Below, one piece after another: positions 13,371 through 14,818 of a stretch of 14,818 nt of DNA. Every line of letters starts with the position of its first letter. Position 1 is the stretch's first letter. A program made the position numbers and the translations under genes. The notes under the pieces are model-generated. The model was not told the origin of the DNA, ran no database searches, and saw only the letters and a list, made by a program, of their open reading frames with translations. Source of the DNA: Chloroflexi bacterium RBG_16_56_11 (lineage in GTDB: Bacteria; Chloroflexota; Dehalococcoidia; Dehalococcoidales; RBG-16-60-22); NCBI GenBank assembly GCA_001796865.1, contig MGNQ01000014.1, positions 12,025 through 26,842 on the forward strand. The letters run 5' to 3'.

Positions 13371-13400
13371 ATTCTAAACCCATGCTGACGACCCTGTCAA
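13371..13400 (-). promoter_or_regulatory. Promoter of the BFN-domain gene
   Basis: On the minus strand a perfect TTGACA (13395-13400), an 18-base spacer and TAGAAT (13371-13376) form a near-consensus promoter. Transcription would begin near 13364, about 29 bases before the ATG at 13335. The upstream in-frame ATG at 13381-13383 lies in the spacer and would not be in the message. Confidence 0.75.
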
Positions 13401-13507
13401 ATAGGTAATCCCCATATTTTCTTCCCCAAAAACCTTGTTATCCGCCCTTTCCGGTGTAGCCTGATAAAATTGGGTGTTTTATTGTCAAGCTCCTAGGGAA
13501 TTCTTTA

Positions 13508-13537
13508 TTGTTCCTTGAATCTGGCCGTAACTATAAT
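13508..13537 (+). promoter_or_regulatory. Possible second, upstream ppsA promoter
   Basis: TTGTTC (13508-13513), 18 bases and a perfect TATAAT (13532-13537) could form an upstream promoter. A GC-rich hairpin, GGCGGG/CCCGCC (13543-13561), stands right after it. It has no T-tract, so it is not a terminator, but it could be a leader structure or operator. Confidence 0.35.
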
Positions 13538-13567
13538 TCGAAGGCGGGAAAATACCCCGCCGCGAGG

Positions 13568-13599
13568 TTGACAACGATGTTAAATGAGTATGTTATAAT
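13568..13599 (+). promoter_or_regulatory. Promoter of ppsA with an extended -10
   Basis: A perfect extended -10, TGTTATAAT (13591-13599), is preceded by a perfect TTGACA (13568-13573) at a long 20-base spacing. The extended -10 may make the -35 less important. The start expected near 13606 leaves a leader of about 43 bases before the ATG. Confidence 0.65.
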
Positions 13600-13648
13600 A
13601 AATCATCAACGGACCAGAATCAGTCCAGAAAATAACGGAGGTAAAACT

Positions 13649-14818
13649 ATGAAACAGGGCCAAAAAGCCGTCGTCTGGTTCAATGAAGTCGGCAAAAACG
13701 ACATACCTTCCGTCGGGGGTAAAGGCGCCAACCTGGGGGAAATGACCAATGCCGGTATACCGGTGCCCCCCGGCTTTATCGTCACCTCCGCGGCGTATTT
13801 CGACTTTGTTGAAAAAAATAGCCTCCATGACAAAATCAAGGCCTTGCTTGGCCCTGTTGACGTGCATAATAGCCGGCAGCTCCAGGACGTCGCCTCCCGC
13901 GTGAAGAAACTGGTACAGGATGCCGCCATGCCTCCCGAGACAGCCAGGGAGATCAAGCAGGCCTACCAGAAAATGGGTAACGGGCTCGTCGCCGTGCGCT
14001 CCTCCGGCACAGCGGAAGACCTGCCGGAAGCTTCCTTCGCCGGTCAGCAGGCGACCTTCCTGAACGTCCAGGGCGGGGATGATGTCGTCGAGGCCGTCCA
14101 TGGGTGCTGGGCCTCGCTCTTCGGCGCCCGCGCTATTTTCTACCGGCAGGAGCAGGGCTTCGACCACTTCAAGGTCGGCATCGCCGTCCCCGTGCAGAGG
14201 ATGGTCCAGTCCGAGTCTTCCGGCGTCATGTTCACCGTCGAGCCTACCCGTAATGATAAAGGAAAAATCATTATCGAAGCCGTCCTCGGGCTCGGCGAGA
14301 TGATTGTCTCCGGAGACGTCACCCCGGACCATTACATCATCGGTAAAAAGGATGTTAAAATCCTTGATAAGCAAATCAAGAAGCAGGAATGGAAGCTCGT
14401 AAAAAAGGCCGGTGCCCATGGTAAGGCCGACAACATAAAAATCGACCTTACACCGGAAGAGCAGGCCCGTCAGAAAATATCGGATGATGACATCGTTTTC
14501 CTGGCTAAAATCGGCAAGACCCTGGAAGAGCACTATGATTTCCCCCAGGACGTCGAATGGGCCAAGGAAAATAACAAGATCTACATCGTGCAGACCCGCC
14601 CGATAACCACCATCAAGAAAGAGACGAAAACCGTCCATGATATCGATGCCCCGGTACTTCTCACCGGGGCACCGGCCAGCCCGGGTGTTGCCTCGGGGCC
14701 GGTGAAAATCGTGCCTGACCCCTCGCAGATTGACAAAGTGATGGAAGGCGATATACTGGTGGCCGAAATGACCACGCCGGACTTCGTCCCGGCGATGAAA
14801 CGGGCGGCCGCCATCGTT
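13649..14818 (+). CDS. ppsA: Phosphoenolpyruvate synthase, N-terminal 390 residues (runs off the window)
   Basis: The frame is open from an ATG at 13649, with GGAGG 8 bases before it, to the right edge. PEP synthase turns pyruvate, ATP and water into PEP, AMP and phosphate and feeds gluconeogenesis. The start WFNEVGKNDIPSVGGKGANLGEM (10-32) is typical of PpsA rather than pyruvate phosphate dikinase. The ATP-grasp-like nucleotide domain includes VAVRSSGTAEDLPEASFAGQQ (114-134), SGVMFTVEP (191-199) and VEWAKENNKIYIVQTRPIT (302-320). The swivelling His domain starts with GAPASPGVASGPVKIV (340-355). The sequence stops at TPDFVPAMKRAAAIV, just before the expected GG-x-T-x-HAA phosphohistidine motif, so the catalytic His and the pyruvate barrel are outside the window. 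It is divergent from the BFN gene across 313 bases that hold both promoters. Confidence 0.95.
   Translation, partial: MKQGQKAVVWFNEVGKNDIPSVGGKGANLGEMTNAGIPVPPGFIVTSAAYFDFVEKNSLHDKIKALLGPVDVHNSRQLQDVASRVKKLVQDAAMPPETAREIKQAYQKMGNGLVAVRSSGTAEDLPEASFAGQQATFLNVQGGDDVVEAVHGCWASLFGARAIFYRQEQGFDHFKVGIAVPVQRMVQSESSGVMFTVEPTRNDKGKIIIEAVLGLGEMIVSGDVTPDHYIIGKKDVKILDKQIKKQEWKLVKKAGAHGKADNIKIDLTPEEQARQKISDDDIVFLAKIGKTLEEHYDFPQDVEWAKENNKIYIVQTRPITTIKKETKTVHDIDAPVLLTGAPASPGVASGPVKIVPDPSQIDKVMEGDILVAEMTTPDFVPAMKRAAAIV

Noticed and set aside
13543..13561. Terminator reading of the GGCGGG/CCCGCC hairpin
   Set aside because: No T-tract follows on either strand.
13580..14638. 352-residue open frame on the minus strand
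   Set aside because: It is antisense to ppsA, which has clear PEP synthase motifs, promoter and ribosome site; the antisense protein has no recognisable fold.

Overview
The window is a compact bacterial chromosome segment. The content is housekeeping: two class II aminoacyl-tRNA synthetases, ribosomal protein S16, a complete F-type ATP synthase operon, a BFN-domain protein and PEP synthase. Several things suggest a Chloroflexota member of the Dehalococcoidia type: the style of the AtpA, AtpD and AtpE proteins, a single b subunit, and abundant GTCATTCTGAG/GTCATTGCGAG palindromic intergenic repeats. That placement is inference from pattern memory, with no search behind it.

Layout. Positions 1-3066 (minus strand) hold lysS, serS and the start of a family 2 glycosyltransferase that overlaps serS by 8 bases. 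Positions 3067-3382 are a divergent control region with a good sigma70-type promoter for rpsP and a 149-base palindromic element in the lysS leader. Positions 3383-3876 (plus strand) are the overlapping pair rpsP-khpA. Positions 3983-4011 are a bidirectional terminator separating khpA from the convergent atp operon.

The ATP synthase operon runs on the minus strand from a promoter at 12192-12221 down to 4025. Its order is atpZ-like, atpB, atpE, a 35-residue membrane ORF, atpF, atpH, atpA, a DUF3795-like Cys-rich gene, atpG, atpD, atpC. It encodes all eight canonical subunits plus two uninvited genes. Four junctions (atpF/H, atpH/A, atpA/DUF3795, atpG/D) carry palindromic repeats, while atpZ/B and atpD/C overlap tightly. 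Subunit a carries an acidic insert of about 55 residues in a loop predicted to face outward. AtpE has Glu59 followed by Ala, which fits proton rather than sodium coupling.

Upstream of the operon are a 100-residue protein of unknown function with an internal duplication (12306-12608) and a BFN-domain protein (12784-13335) with its own terminator. Divergent from the latter is ppsA, which runs off the right edge just before its phosphohistidine motif. Two genes (atpZ-like and the BFN gene) have upstream in-frame ATGs that fall inside their own predicted promoters, so the shorter starts are preferred. Together the genes serve translation, chemiosmotic ATP synthesis and entry into gluconeogenesis.
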